Of a stretch of 64,000 nt of DNA, positions 46,303-56,139 are shown one piece after another. A program made the position numbers and the translations under genes. The first letter of the stretch is position 1. The number at the start of each line of letters is the position of its first letter. Location: assembly GCA_946566955.1 (NCBI GenBank), contig CAMNXD010000002.1, positions 87,915 to 151,914 of the forward strand. Reading direction: 5' to 3'. The notes under the pieces were generated by a model. The model was given only the letters and a program-made list of their open reading frames with translations, did no database searches and was not told the DNA's origin. The DNA is from an uncultured Clostridia bacterium (GTDB lineage: Bacteria > Bacillota > Clostridia > Oscillospirales > Acutalibacteraceae).

Positions 46303-48069
46303 TTAGACCTTTTCACTTATAATTTTATTAAGAATTTTATCAATTTCTTTTTTGTAATCATCTATTTTATCAAGTTGATCATTTGGCACATCGTATTTAA
46401 TCCGAGTTAATCTATCAAATATTCCTGTTTCCATGACTCTCGAAATAGGTATAGACGTGGCAATGAGCTGTCTAACTTTTTTATTTAAGTAAAGTATTAT
46501 TTTCATCATTTTCTTTTGTTTTTCTAAAGGTACAAAAGTGTCATCTTTATGAAATGCATTTTGCTGTAAAAATCCAACTCTTATCATACGGGCAATTTCT
46601 ATAACTAGCTTTTGATCATCCGGTAAAACGTCCGCTCCAACAAGCTTTACTATCTCTAGTAATTTATCTTCCTCACTTAGAATAGACGCAATCTTTTTTC
46701 TATATTTTACAAAAGTCTCCCCAACATTTTGAATATACCACTTATCAAGGTCAGCAAAATACTCACTATAACTGTTCATCCAGTTAATTGCAGGATAATG
46801 CCGGGAATAAGCCAAAGACTTGTCAAGTGCCCAAAAACATCTTACAAAACGTTTGGTGTTTTGAGTTACCGGCTCTGAAAAATCGGAACCCTGCGGCGAA
46901 ACAGCTCCTATTATAGTCACAGAACCTTCAAGTCCTCCCAGAACTTTAGTTCTTCCTGCCCTTTCGTAAAACTCAGAAAGTCTAGAAGGTAGGTAAGGGG
47001 GGAATCCTTCTTCAGCTGGCATTTCTTCAAGTCTACCAGAAATTTCTCTAAGTGCCTCTGCCCACCGTGAGGTTGAATCGGCCATGATTGCAACGTCATA
47101 TCCCATATCTCTGTAGTATTCGGCTAAAGTAATTCCCGTATATATCGAGGCCTCGCGCGCCGCCACCGGCATGTTGGAAGTATTTGCTATAAGAATAGTT
47201 CGTTGCGTCATGGGTTTGCCAGACTTAGGGTCGATGAGTTTAGAAAACTCATCAACTACCTGGCTCATCTCGTTTCCTCTTTCTCCACATCCCACATAAA
47301 CAATTATATCTGCATCACACCATTTAGCCAGCTGATGTTGAGTCATAGTTTTCCCGGTGCCAAATCCTCCAGGAACTGCCGCAACTCCGCCCTTTGAAAC
47401 AGGGAATAACGTATCAATAATTCGCTGACCAGTAATTAATGGAATAGTCGATGGAAGCCTTTCTCTAACTGGCCTTGGCACTCTTATAGGCCAATATTGA
47501 CAAAGTGTAAGCTCATGAACATCTCCATTATCGCCCTTGAGCTTTAAAATTACGTCGTTTACTCTATACTTACCGCTAGGCATAGCTTCAATGACTTCTC
47601 CCTGTACTCCGGGAGGAATCATACATTTATGCACTATAATAGAAGTTTCTTCACAGGTAGCATAAACCGTGCCTTCAGAAAGAATATCTCCCACTTTAAC
47701 TAGTATTTCTGTTTCCCAAAGCTTATCTTCATTAAGCGCACTGATACTGCAACCCTTAGAAATAAAAGCACCGCTTTTTTCTTCAATGGCCTTTAGTGGT
47801 CTTTCTATTCCATCAAAGATATTGTCAAGAAGTCCCGGCCCTAAGCATACTTTCATAGGGCCTCCTGTACCTTCAACTATTTCTCCGGGTTTAAGTCCAG
47901 TTGTTTCTTCGTAAACTTGAATAGTAGTTTTATCGCTGGTAATGTTTATGACTTCCCCTATTAACCTCTCACTTCCTACATAAACCATTTCCATCATAGA
48001 AAAAGATTTAGTGTTCTTAACAGTCACAACAGGCCCATTTATTCCATATATTACGTTTTTTCCTTCCAT
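46303..48069 (-). CDS. ntpA: V/A-type ATPase catalytic subunit A
   Basis: 588 residues, the usual length. The catalytic P-loop is in PGGFGTGKTMTQHQLA, with CGERGNEM, the non-homologous insert region and DSTSRWAEALREISGRLEEMP. It performs ATP hydrolysis or synthesis in the soluble head and drives ion movement through subunits I and K. In Clostridia such enzymes usually work as Na+ or H+ pumps. Confidence 0.97.
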   Translation of the reverse strand: MEGKNVIYGINGPVVTVKNTKSFSMMEMVYVGSERLIGEVINITSDKTTIQVYEETTGLKPGEIVEGTGGPMKVCLGPGLLDNIFDGIERPLKAIEEKSGAFISKGCSISALNEDKLWETEILVKVGDILSEGTVYATCEETSIIVHKCMIPPGVQGEVIEAMPSGKYRVNDVILKLKGDNGDVHELTLCQYWPIRVPRPVRERLPSTIPLITGQRIIDTLFPVSKGGVAAVPGGFGTGKTMTQHQLAKWCDADIIVYVGCGERGNEMSQVVDEFSKLIDPKSGKPMTQRTILIANTSNMPVAAREASIYTGITLAEYYRDMGYDVAIMADSTSRWAEALREISGRLEEMPAEEGFPPYLPSRLSEFYERAGRTKVLGGLEGSVTIIGAVSPQGSDFSEPVTQNTKRFVRCFWALDKSLAYSRHYPAINWMNSYSEYFADLDKWYIQNVGETFVKYRKKIASILSEEDKLLEIVKLVGADVLPDDQKLVIEIARMIRVGFLQQNAFHKDDTFVPLEKQKKMMKIILYLNKKVRQLIATSIPISRVMETGIFDRLTRIKYDVPNDQLDKIDDYKKEIDKILNKIISEKV

Positions 48070-48140
48070 AACAAGTTAAAGAAGCGTATAGTGAATCCCC
48101 ACTAAGCGCTTATCCTCCTCAGCTTAAAATATTTAAACCT

Positions 48141-48734
48141 CTAAACCAAAAGCACTCCAAACTGCTTAGCTGCCCAATCCTCTTGCTCTTTTAGCTTTAC
48201 GTCTAAAGTTTCGTCTACGATAAGCTTTTTTGAAAAGCTATACCCCCTAATACCTCCAATAGAAATATCTTTTGCAATTTCAATTTTACACTCTTTTCCA
48301 AAGCCTTTGAGGATTGTATTTTTATATTTCATATCTTCTGGCTTTATAAATAACTGAGTATCACTACTATCGAGGACTTTAGATATTGCATTTGCGTATT
48401 GCTTTAGTGAACTTTCGTATTCCTCAGAAAGAGTAAAGCCAACAAGTTTTTTCCTGCATTCTTTAAACATATCCTTCATTATTTCTTTGCGCCGGCGAGA
48501 AACTTTTTTTCTCTCCTGAAGCTCTTTTCTCGATACTTCAACCGAGATTTTGTTTTTCATGGCAATTAATTCTTTATTTATCATGGCATTTGCTTCTTCA
48601 ATGATCTCTTCTTCAGCCTTGCGAAGCTCGAGCTCTTCTTGTTTTTTCATTTCATCTAAACTGTTTGCTCGTTGCCGTTTGGCGTATTTTTCAATAGTGT
48701 TTAAAAAATTACTTGCTTTATAACTTTTTCTCAT
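48141..48734 (-). CDS. ntpE: V/A-type ATPase subunit E
   Basis: 197 residues: a long charged N-terminal helix (about 1-95, Glu/Lys-rich) followed by a compact domain with a SIGGIRGYSF motif. This is the peripheral-stalk subunit E pattern. It lies between subunits F and A, its normal place, and pairs with the small coiled-coil G/H-like subunit at the start of the operon. Confidence 0.88.
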   Translation of the reverse strand: MRKSYKASNFLNTIEKYAKRQRANSLDEMKKQEELELRKAEEEIIEEANAMINKELIAMKNKISVEVSRKELQERKKVSRRRKEIMKDMFKECRKKLVGFTLSEEYESSLKQYANAISKVLDSSDTQLFIKPEDMKYKNTILKGFGKECKIEIAKDISIGGIRGYSFSKKLIVDETLDVKLKEQEDWAAKQFGVLLV

Positions 48735-48762
48735 TTTCTCGCCTCCTTAAATACTTTATATA

Positions 48763-49071
48763 TCAAACTTTTAAGCCTATAGCATCTCTGACGTAGCGAG
48801 TTATAGAGTCTTTTTTTCTGCTGCCTGATTTTCCGCTAGGAATTTCAACAATCAAAGGCTTATGACACTTCATTTTGAGCTCATAAACTAGATCCTTACA
48901 TTTCTCCACAAGACCTTCTGTAATTAAAACTATCGCAACATCCTCCATCGCCACAGCATCCAATAAAGCTTTTCTAACTTCATCCTCGCTACGTGCTATA
49001 GTACCTGCAATCCCTGCTAATCTCATACCCACAAGAGTGTCCGTGTTATCGCTTATAAGCTGAAATCTCAT
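48763..49071 (-). CDS. V/A-type ATPase subunit F
   Basis: 102 residues of the Rossmann-like stalk subunit F, with DTLVGMRLAGIAG near the start and ITEGLVEKC in the middle. It binds subunit D in the central shaft and is thought to tune activity. It lies 9 nt after subunit K. Confidence 0.92.
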   Translation of the reverse strand: MRFQLISDNTDTLVGMRLAGIAGTIARSEDEVRKALLDAVAMEDVAIVLITEGLVEKCKDLVYELKMKCHKPLIVEIPSGKSGSRKKDSITRYVRDAIGLKV

Positions 49072-49080
49072 AAATCCTCC

Positions 49081-49548
49081 TCAAGAAATAAGCCGATCAA
49101 TTTTGCCGAGAATCATAAATGAAATTAAAAACCCATATATTGCAATTCCCTCTCCAAGAGCCACAAATGCTAGCGATTTAACGAATGTTTTTGGGTTTTC
49201 AGCGTTAGCTGCTATAGCGGCAGGGGCAGCAGAAGCAACCGCTATTCCTCCCCCAATTCCCGAAAGACCCATAGCTAATGCGGCAGCGATTAAACCTATT
49301 CCAAAAGCACTCATATTCGCAGCTGCAACCTCTTGTGACTGACTTGAAGAATTGTTTGAACCGCTAGCTGCTGCTGATACGCAAGAACTTCCACACGCAA
49401 ATAAAGACACTCCCATAAATAAAGCTACTGCACAAATTTGAGAAATTACAGCTTTCTTTTTGCTTACTCCTCTTTTTACCAGTCTTAAAGCTAACCACAC
49501 ACTAAAAGTAATAAATAACGCTGGAACAATAAAATACAAGCTTTTCAT
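49081..49548 (-). CDS. ntpK: V/A-type ATPase proteolipid subunit K (rotor ring)
   Basis: 155 residues with four hydrophobic segments. The last two form the conserved rotor hairpin (GIGLIAAALAMGLSGIGGG and a final helix with the ion-binding Glu133 in LGEGIAIYG). The first two are diverged and carry no carboxylate, separated from the hairpin by a Ser/Asn/Gln-rich loop. This shape is common in clostridial enzymes. Whether Na+ or H+ is carried cannot be settled from these residues alone. Confidence 0.93.
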   Translation of the reverse strand: MKSLYFIVPALFITFSVWLALRLVKRGVSKKKAVISQICAVALFMGVSLFACGSSCVSAAASGSNNSSSQSQEVAAANMSAFGIGLIAAALAMGLSGIGGGIAVASAAPAAIAANAENPKTFVKSLAFVALGEGIAIYGFLISFMILGKIDRLIS

Positions 49549-49583
49549 AATATTACCTCCATAAAGTACTTTAATAATTTTAT

Positions 49584-51521
49584 TTAGTCTTCTTTATTAT
49601 ACACTACTGGTGAAAAAGGTCTACCCTGACCTTCAAAGAATCTGCTGAACATTTCATAAAACTCAAGTCTTAAACCTTGAATTCCCGCCAAAAGAGCTTC
49701 AAGTGCTGTAATAATTACATTTCCAAGTACTACTGTTATTACATACCCTATGCCACCAAACATTTGTGCCATCATAAACACTACCATCATCATACCTGCA
49801 TGCATAAGCACAAAAGCGCCAATTCTTAAAAACGACATTGTATTAGCCAAATAACTAAGCACTACCTCAAAAATTTCAAAAAATCCTTGTGTAATATATT
49901 CGCCCCAACTTTTAGGCTTCCAGTCACTTTGACGCTCAATAAGCTTAATAATCACTTCTTTAAACATTATTAAAGCTATTGGAATTAAGATTAAAAGTAT
50001 TATATAAAGTCCTGAAGCGGCTTTAGGCTGAAGCATCATGTAGATAACTGCACCATAGAAAATGAGACCGCAAACTCCGTTTGCATTAAAAACACCTTCC
50101 CAAAAACTCCCTCTTTTTACTGCAGCGTAAACTCCTAAAAGCATCGAAACGACCAAAAAGAATATTCCCAAACCTACAGCTGAATACATTATCATATTGG
50201 CCGCAGAAGAGCTCATCACCTCGATAGGTTTTTCGGGTAATCCGAAAATTCCTTTATAAAGTGGGTCAAGAGCATGCTCAAATCCAAAAACCGACCCAAA
50301 CAGAGTACCGAATATTGCCGATGATATACCACAAGGAATTAAAATTTTCCCAAACTCCATATTCTTAAGCTTATACATAATCCAGCCAATAAGCGAAACT
50401 AATAAGCCTTGGCCTAAATCTGCAAACATTATTCCAAACAAAATCGGGTACGTTAGTGCAACGAATGCAGTGGGGTCCATTTCATTGTAGCAAGGAGTGC
50501 CGTAAGTATTCACCATAAGTTCAAAGGGTTTAAAAATTTTTTTATTTTTGAGCTTAACAGGAGGTGAACTTGAGAGTAAATTTGAACCTTTATCCATCGA
50601 AAATTCTAAGCCTTCAATTGAGCTGATTTTATTTTTAAAGTTTTCAAGATTCTCCGCCGGTACCCAACCAACAAGTATAAAATTTCCTCCGTACTTTGCC
50701 GCATAAGACTTTATCTCAAAATAAGTACTAAGCTTTTCAATTTTTTGATAAAATTTCATGCATTCACACTTTTGAGATTCCCAAAAATTTGAAATTTCCT
50801 TTTCGATTTTTTCTATATCTTGGTAAGCTTCCTTACATAGCCTTTCGAGCTCCTGACCTCTCCACTGAGGAGTTTTATTGCATTTTTCCATTTTGAGTTC
50901 AACAAAATGCATCTGGGAAAAGATTCTATCAACTTCTTTAAGGTTTTCAATATCTGAAAAATATATACCCCATTGAAATTCTTTGTCCACATCAAACTCA
51001 AAAAAAAGTAAGTCTAATCCTTTTTTTTCATATTCTTGCGAAATTTCTTCAAATCGTTTGTAATCTTCAAGAGGAATTTTCCCAAACCTCGCTTTTATAT
51101 ATTCGCACGATAGAATATCCTCAAGACTTTTATCTAAGCTTAGAAAATGACTTAACTTTTCTATTTCTTCTCTATACTCGGCGAGTTTAGTGTGAACCTC
51201 TCTTTTTTTGTCTATAAGCCCATTTACTTTACTAGAAAAATAATCTATATACTTTTCCATTTTACTTCTGCTAACCTGAAACTTTGAAATATCGACTTTC
51301 TCAAATTTTCCTCCACAGGAATAAATTGAATTTTTTAGCTTCATAAGTAGCGACGAAAATGGATTTTCTTCAATTATAGGTAAAAAATTATCTGTGTTTG
51401 AGTAAAATGAAGAAATATTATCTGGTTGAAATACCCCGAGCTCTCCGCACGTATTTGCGAGTTCATCAATTCGCTTTAGAGGTCCAATCATACTCACAAA
51501 ATTCATTTCACAAACAGCCAT
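49584..51521 (-). CDS. ntpI: V/A-type ATPase membrane subunit I
   Basis: 645 residues. The soluble N-terminal half (about 1-320) is helical and coiled-coil. The C-terminal half has about seven membrane helices, with GIMFADLGQGLL, FEIFEVVLSYLANTMSFLR (the ion-channel helix with conserved Glu and Arg) and a final GLRLEFYEMFSRFF. It forms the stator half-channels facing the K ring. It lies 43 nt after subunit C. Confidence 0.94.
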   Translation of the reverse strand: MAVCEMNFVSMIGPLKRIDELANTCGELGVFQPDNISSFYSNTDNFLPIIEENPFSSLLMKLKNSIYSCGGKFEKVDISKFQVSRSKMEKYIDYFSSKVNGLIDKKREVHTKLAEYREEIEKLSHFLSLDKSLEDILSCEYIKARFGKIPLEDYKRFEEISQEYEKKGLDLLFFEFDVDKEFQWGIYFSDIENLKEVDRIFSQMHFVELKMEKCNKTPQWRGQELERLCKEAYQDIEKIEKEISNFWESQKCECMKFYQKIEKLSTYFEIKSYAAKYGGNFILVGWVPAENLENFKNKISSIEGLEFSMDKGSNLLSSSPPVKLKNKKIFKPFELMVNTYGTPCYNEMDPTAFVALTYPILFGIMFADLGQGLLVSLIGWIMYKLKNMEFGKILIPCGISSAIFGTLFGSVFGFEHALDPLYKGIFGLPEKPIEVMSSSAANMIMYSAVGLGIFFLVVSMLLGVYAAVKRGSFWEGVFNANGVCGLIFYGAVIYMMLQPKAASGLYIILLILIPIALIMFKEVIIKLIERQSDWKPKSWGEYITQGFFEIFEVVLSYLANTMSFLRIGAFVLMHAGMMMVVFMMAQMFGGIGYVITVVLGNVIITALEALLAGIQGLRLEFYEMFSRFFEGQGRPFSPVVYNKED

Positions 51522-51564
51522 CTTATCCCGCCCTTCAAAGTAATATTTTTTAATTTTATTACAC

Positions 51565-52638
51565 TTATTTTATAAGCATTTTTTTAATTTCTTCCGGAGG
51601 CAGTCTATATTTTATACCTTCTATTATAGTGATAATATTTAAAATTTCAGTTTCTTTAAGAAATACATATGAAATTAAAACTAGCGGCGGAGAAAGAGAA
51701 AATCTGATATTATGTCTACACCAATTAAACCTCATGTTTCTAGGCACTTTGTCAACTACATCCAAATTCCTAGAAAACCATTTTTTACCCATGCTAGTTT
51801 TTTTCATGTCAGACATCATTTGCTTATTGTCAGTAATTTCAACAAATGCTTTGAGCTTTTCTTTCCCTAAATTTCCACCTTCTACCAGAGATTTCATCAT
51901 GTAATCTGAAGAAAGCTTATAAAATTTTTTCATCCTTACAATTCGCACTAAATTGCTAAGGTCTATGTAAAGCTCAAAAAATTCCTTTAGCTTTTTTCCT
52001 GCACCTCCTTTTACGTACTTTTTAATAATTCCAAAAATAAGTCTATAAAGATAGTTATGCAAAGAAGTTTCAATGCCAGTGATGTTAATTTGCTCATCAC
52101 CATTTGGTTTAAATTTCAGCAAAATGCCGTAGTAAGGTGATTTTTTAACAGAACCTAAAAGGTCATTATAATTTATTGCACAAGATAAAGCTCTTAAATC
52201 TATTTTCGTTCTATCGCGAAAAAAATTCGGTAGAGAAAAAATATACTCTCCTGGTCTAGAAGCTGAAATAAGCATTAGAGTATGCATAAGCTGCTCTATT
52301 TCGGTTCTTGAGATTAAATATTCCCAAAAGTGCTCGCCAACAGATGCATCATATCTTGCTAGCACCTCAAAGTCGGTAAAAAGCTTTAGCCTAAGTCTAT
52401 CTTCGAGATCTACCCGGTGAACACTATTTTCATTAATATCATTTAAGACGCTTCCATAAGTAGTTTTTTTCTTAAGGTACGAAGCTACGTCAGGAATATT
52501 CCTGCAAGAGACGAGCTCGTCGTAGTTCTTATCAAGTATCCTTTTCCCATACATCGAACGCGCCTTAGAAAGTACTGCATTTGAAGCATACGACATTTTC
52601 ATATCATTTCCAAAGCTTGCAAGAAGTTGCTTTCGCAT
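51565..52638 (-). CDS. ntpC: V/A-type ATPase subunit C
   Basis: 357 residues from the first ATG. A start at codon 13 (MKMSYAS, 52600-52602) fits the family better, since members begin close to the SYASNAVLSKARSMYG motif. The protein is all-helical with a three-part repeat, including DLSNLVRIVRMKKFY. Subunit C is the funnel that joins the rotor shaft to the K ring. Confidence 0.9.
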   Translation of the reverse strand: MRKQLLASFGNDMKMSYASNAVLSKARSMYGKRILDKNYDELVSCRNIPDVASYLKKKTTYGSVLNDINENSVHRVDLEDRLRLKLFTDFEVLARYDASVGEHFWEYLISRTEIEQLMHTLMLISASRPGEYIFSLPNFFRDRTKIDLRALSCAINYNDLLGSVKKSPYYGILLKFKPNGDEQINITGIETSLHNYLYRLIFGIIKKYVKGGAGKKLKEFFELYIDLSNLVRIVRMKKFYKLSSDYMMKSLVEGGNLGKEKLKAFVEITDNKQMMSDMKKTSMGKKWFSRNLDVVDKVPRNMRFNWCRHNIRFSLSPPLVLISYVFLKETEILNIITIIEGIKYRLPPEEIKKMLIK

Positions 52639-52683
52639 TGATGCCGCTTTGACTCACCACCTGCTTAAAATTTAAACTCTAGG

Positions 52684-53016
52684 CTAGCTTTCCATCGCTC
52701 GCTTTACGATAGTATCTATCCATTTGTTTTTATTTAAAGAATAAATTTTTTCAATTCTCTCAATTTTCTTTTTATATATTCCCTCAATTGCCGAAAGTTT
52801 TATGCATGCTTTAATTTTTTCATCTTTTTCACGCTCTTTGATATCCAGCCGGGCACGCTTAACATATTCAGCACGCTTTTTTTCTTTTAATTCACTGATT
52901 CTTTGTTCTAAGTCCAATTTAAGCTGATTTGTTTTTTGAATGTCTTCACGCGCTTGTTTATCAAGTTCTATGATTCTTCCTATCATGTCTTCCACTATCT
53001 TTGACCTCCTCGGCAC
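52684..53016 (-). CDS. V/A-type ATPase small stalk subunit (G/H-like)
   Basis: 110 residues, almost wholly charged helix (EDIQKTNQLKLDLEQRI and following). Sequence identity with known stalk subunits is hard to see, but size, coiled-coil nature and first position in the operon match the small peripheral-stalk partner of subunit E (NtpF/AhaH type). The assignment rests mainly on context. Confidence 0.75.
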   Translation of the reverse strand: MPRRSKIVEDMIGRIIELDKQAREDIQKTNQLKLDLEQRISELKEKKRAEYVKRARLDIKEREKDEKIKACIKLSAIEGIYKKKIERIEKIYSLNKNKWIDTIVKRAMES

Positions 53017-53049
53017 TCAAGATTTTTATTTTATAAATACTCATAAATA

Positions 53050-53079
53050 GAATTATGATAAAAATATTTAGAATGTCAA
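53050..53079 (-). promoter_or_regulatory. Possible promoter of the V/A-ATPase operon
   Basis: On the minus strand TTGACA (53074-53079) is followed after 18 bp by the weak -10 TAATTC (53050-53055), 33 nt upstream of the first subunit gene. It lies back to back with the pyrH promoter. Confidence 0.45.
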
Positions 53080-53119
53080 TAGCTTAGAAAAATATTTTAA
53101 CTTTCTTAAAAATAAACTT

Positions 53120-53161
53120 TTAGGTATTTACATAAAACCCTAATTACGATAAAATACCTAA
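53120..53161 (+). promoter_or_regulatory. pyrH operon promoter inside a 10-bp inverted repeat
   Basis: TTTACA (53127-53132) and TAAAAT (53150-53155), spacer 17, form a plausible plus-strand promoter. It is embedded in a perfect inverted repeat, TTAGGTATTT (53120-53129) and AAATACCTAA (53152-53161), whose arms overlap the -35 and -10 boxes. A repressor bound there would block the promoter directly. Confidence 0.6.
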
Positions 53162-53231
53162 TGATACACCGAGAGATATCGAAAACTTAACTAAAGTTTT
53201 TAATAAAATATGTTTGAGGAGTGATTTTTAA

Positions 53232-53942
53232 TTGGAGTCTAAAAGTAGGAGAGTTCTTCTTAAGGTTAGCGGAGAATTTTTAGCCGGAGCTTCTAAAATG
53301 GGTGTAGATTATGATGTAGTTCAAAACTTATCTGATGTAATTAAAAAAGTTTTAAACTTAGATGTTGAATTAGGTATAGTTGTAGGTGGAGGAAACTTTT
53401 GCCGAGGTAGAGACAGTAGTTTTATAAGCCGAATTCGTGCAGACCACATGGGAATGATGGCAACAGTAATGAATGCATTAGTTCTTTCCGATGCTTTAGA
53501 AAAAATTGATGTGAAAACAGCCATTTTAACTTCCATACATTTCCCTCAAGTAGGAGAGCTTTATTCACCCGCAAAAGCAGACTTATATCTTCGAGAGAAA
53601 AAAGCTGTTATTTTTGGATACGGAACAGGCAGTGCTTTTTTTTCCACAGATACCGCCGCTTCCCTTCGAGCCGCAGAAATAGGTGCAGATATAATCCTCA
53701 AGGCCACTGCTGGCACAGATGGAGTCTACACAGATGACCCTAAAATAAATCCTGAAGCAAAAAAGTATACTTCTCTTACCTTCGACGAAATGCTTTCAAA
53801 AAACTTAAAAGTAATAGATAGTACCGCAGCTTCTATGTGTCGCGATAATAAAATATCTATTTTAATTTTTAATATTAGTCCCCCGGAAAATATACTGCAT
53901 GTTCTTAAGGACTCTTCAATCGGGACAACAGTCACTCCTTAG
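53232..53942 (+). CDS. pyrH: UMP kinase
   Basis: 236-residue bacterial UMP kinase, making UDP from UMP. Motifs include LLKVSGEFLAG at the start, VVGGGNFCRG, and KATAGTDGVYTDDPK in the amino-acid-kinase fold. The start is TTG 53232, about 10 nt after GAGGAG. It heads the operon that continues with frr. The ribosomal genes rpsB and tsf, which often precede pyrH, are not upstream; the ATPase operon is. Confidence 0.96.
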   Translation: MESKSRRVLLKVSGEFLAGASKMGVDYDVVQNLSDVIKKVLNLDVELGIVVGGGNFCRGRDSSFISRIRADHMGMMATVMNALVLSDALEKIDVKTAILTSIHFPQVGELYSPAKADLYLREKKAVIFGYGTGSAFFSTDTAASLRAAEIGADIILKATAGTDGVYTDDPKINPEAKKYTSLTFDEMLSKNLKVIDSTAASMCRDNKISILIFNISPPENILHVLKDSSIGTTVTP

Positions 53943-53991
53943 CTTAATATTTAATAATTTAATACATAAATTTAATGAAAGGTGATTTTTT

Positions 53992-54546
53992 ATGAACTCA
54001 ATTCTACAAGCTGCAGAATCTAAAATGACTTTAGTACTTGGACATTTATGTGGTCAGTATGAATCCATTAGAGCCGACAGAGCAAATCCCGCTATTCTCG
54101 ATAGAGTAATAATCGATTACTATGGCACTCCTACACCTTTAAACCAAATTGCAGCTATTTCAGTAGCAGAATCACGTATTATTATTATTCAGCCTTGGGA
54201 CATTTCTTTATTGTCCGTTATAGAAAAAGCAATTCAAAAGTCTGACATAGGAATTAACCCTCAAAACGACGGAAAAGTTATACGTCTCATATTTCCACCT
54301 TTAACAGAAGATAGAAGAAAAAATATTTCAAAAGATATATCTCAAATGGCAGAAGAAACTAAAGTGCGTGTTAGAAATATTCGCAGGGAAGCTATGGATC
54401 AAGCTAAGGTTCTTAAGAAAAATTCTAAGATTACCGAAGATGAGCTTAAAAGATGTGAAAAATATGTACAAGACCTTACCGATAGATACGGTGAAAGCAT
54501 TGATAAACTATGTAAAGAAAAAGTCTCTCAAATTATGACAATCTAA
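53992..54546 (+). CDS. frr: Ribosome recycling factor
   Basis: 184 residues. With EF-G it splits the post-termination ribosome. Typical motifs are RADRANPAILDRV and DYYGTPTPLNQIA, then the helical VRNIRREAMDQAK region of the three-helix bundle. It follows pyrH, as in most Firmicutes, after 49 nt. Confidence 0.97.
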   Translation: MNSILQAAESKMTLVLGHLCGQYESIRADRANPAILDRVIIDYYGTPTPLNQIAAISVAESRIIIIQPWDISLLSVIEKAIQKSDIGINPQNDGKVIRLIFPPLTEDRRKNISKDISQMAEETKVRVRNIRREAMDQAKVLKKNSKITEDELKRCEKYVQDLTDRYGESIDKLCKEKVSQIMTI

Positions 54547-54579
54547 TCTTAAAAAAACAAACCGCTCGGAGAACTTAAT

Positions 54580-55302
54580 ATGAAAAGCTTAAATAGCAAA
54601 ATCTCTTTGCCTTCTCATGTGGGAATAATAATGGATGGAAATAGACGTTGGGCAAAAAAGCATTTTTTGCCCTCTATAAAAGGTCATGCTAGAGGAGCAG
54701 AGGTTTTTAAATCTATTTGTAGGTGTAGTAGTGAGATGGGAATTAAGTACTTAACTGCTTACGCATTCTCTACGGAAAACTGGAAAAGGTCCAAAGAAGA
54801 AATTACATATTTAATGGGTCTTCTAGGAAAATACCTAAATGAAATTATTGCAGAAAGCTTTGACTTAGAAAATGTAAAAATACGTTTTATAGGAGACACT
54901 TCTAAATTTTCTTCAAAGCTTACATCTTTAATGCAAAAAATTGAAATTCGATCTTCTCAAAATACAGGTATGACGCTAAATATAGCTATAAATTATGGAA
55001 GTCATGAAGAAATATCTTCGGCGGTAAAATCTATCTCTCAAGACGTTTTAAGCGGTAAACTTTCTCCAAATAATATATCGGAAAATGAAATTTCTCGGCG
55101 CCTTTATACAGGTAATCAACCAGATGTAGACTTAATTATCCGCACCGCCGGAGAACAGAGAATTTCTAATTTTATGCTATGGCAATCTGCATATGCCGAA
55201 TTTTACTTTACTAAAACTTTATGGCCGGATTTTAGCATCGCAGAATTTCATAAGGCTATAATGGAATATAATTCCCGTGTTAGACGTTTCGGGGGGGCAT
55301 AG
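54580..55302 (+). CDS. uppS: Undecaprenyl diphosphate synthase
   Basis: 240-residue cis-prenyltransferase that makes the C55 lipid carrier for cell-wall synthesis. The catalytic Asp is in IIMDGNRRWAKK. FSTENWKRS and the C-terminal RTAGEQRISNFMLWQ and FTKTLWPDF motifs are all present. It lies 33 nt after frr and 5 nt before cdsA. Confidence 0.97.
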   Translation: MKSLNSKISLPSHVGIIMDGNRRWAKKHFLPSIKGHARGAEVFKSICRCSSEMGIKYLTAYAFSTENWKRSKEEITYLMGLLGKYLNEIIAESFDLENVKIRFIGDTSKFSSKLTSLMQKIEIRSSQNTGMTLNIAINYGSHEEISSAVKSISQDVLSGKLSPNNISENEISRRLYTGNQPDVDLIIRTAGEQRISNFMLWQSAYAEFYFTKTLWPDFSIAEFHKAIMEYNSRVRRFGGA

Positions 55303-55307
55303 TAGAG

Positions 55308-56126
55308 TTGTATAAAAGAATTTTTTCAGGTCTTACAGGTGCAGCTTTTATAATTGCTGTTTTATTTTTTAATCAAAGCTTCCCTTGGATTATAAATTTA
55401 GTAACTTCTATAATTGCAGCTCTTGCCGTAAAAGAAATATTTTCAGTGGTGGGGATGGTACAAATCTACGAGGTGATGATCCCTACGCTGGCTTTTTCAT
55501 TTTCAATGCCCTTGATAAAAGACTCTATATTCCTTGAAATTGTCTGCTATCTTTACACTATAATGGTTTTGTGCGCACTTATGATAAACAAAGATTTAAA
55601 GATTAAAGGAGTATTAGTAGTTTATAGTTTATCAATCATTGTTTCTTACTCACTGCTTAAAATCGTGCAGCTTCGAGATTTTGGTGGAGAATATGGTGGA
55701 TTTTATGTTTTTCTTGCTTTTTCCATTGCATGGATGTCTGATACAGGAGCATATTTTTTTGGAAAATTCTTTGGAAGGTATAAACTATGTCCGGAAATAA
55801 GCCCCAAAAAGACTATAGAAGGCTTTCTGGGTGGTATAATAGTTTGCTTAACGTGCGTAACTTTAGTAGCTTTTGTATTCAATAATTATGTATTTCCGCA
55901 AAAGCAGCAAATTAATTATGCTTTAATTCTTATTTTGGGAATTACAGGTTCCATACTTTCTTCTTTAGGGGATTTATGCTTTTCTATGGTTAAAAGAAGA
56001 TACAACGTCAAAGATTTCGGTAGTTTTATGCCGGGTCATGGTGGAGTTTTAGACCGTTTTGATAGCGTTGTGTTTGTAGTACCTTACGTCTATATCTTTT
56101 TAAGGCTTATGCCGATAATTTATTAA
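55308..56126 (+). CDS. cdsA: Phosphatidate cytidylyltransferase
   Basis: 272-residue membrane enzyme with about eight helices. It makes CDP-diacylglycerol from phosphatidic acid. The signature is complete near the C-terminus: SMVKRRYNVKDFGSFMPGHG followed by GVLDRFDS. The start is probably TTG 55308, 5 nt after uppS. Confidence 0.95.
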   Translation: MYKRIFSGLTGAAFIIAVLFFNQSFPWIINLVTSIIAALAVKEIFSVVGMVQIYEVMIPTLAFSFSMPLIKDSIFLEIVCYLYTIMVLCALMINKDLKIKGVLVVYSLSIIVSYSLLKIVQLRDFGGEYGGFYVFLAFSIAWMSDTGAYFFGKFFGRYKLCPEISPKKTIEGFLGGIIVCLTCVTLVAFVFNNYVFPQKQQINYALILILGITGSILSSLGDLCFSMVKRRYNVKDFGSFMPGHGGVLDRFDSVVFVVPYVYIFLRLMPIIY

Positions 56127-56139
56127 AAGAGTGGTTAAA

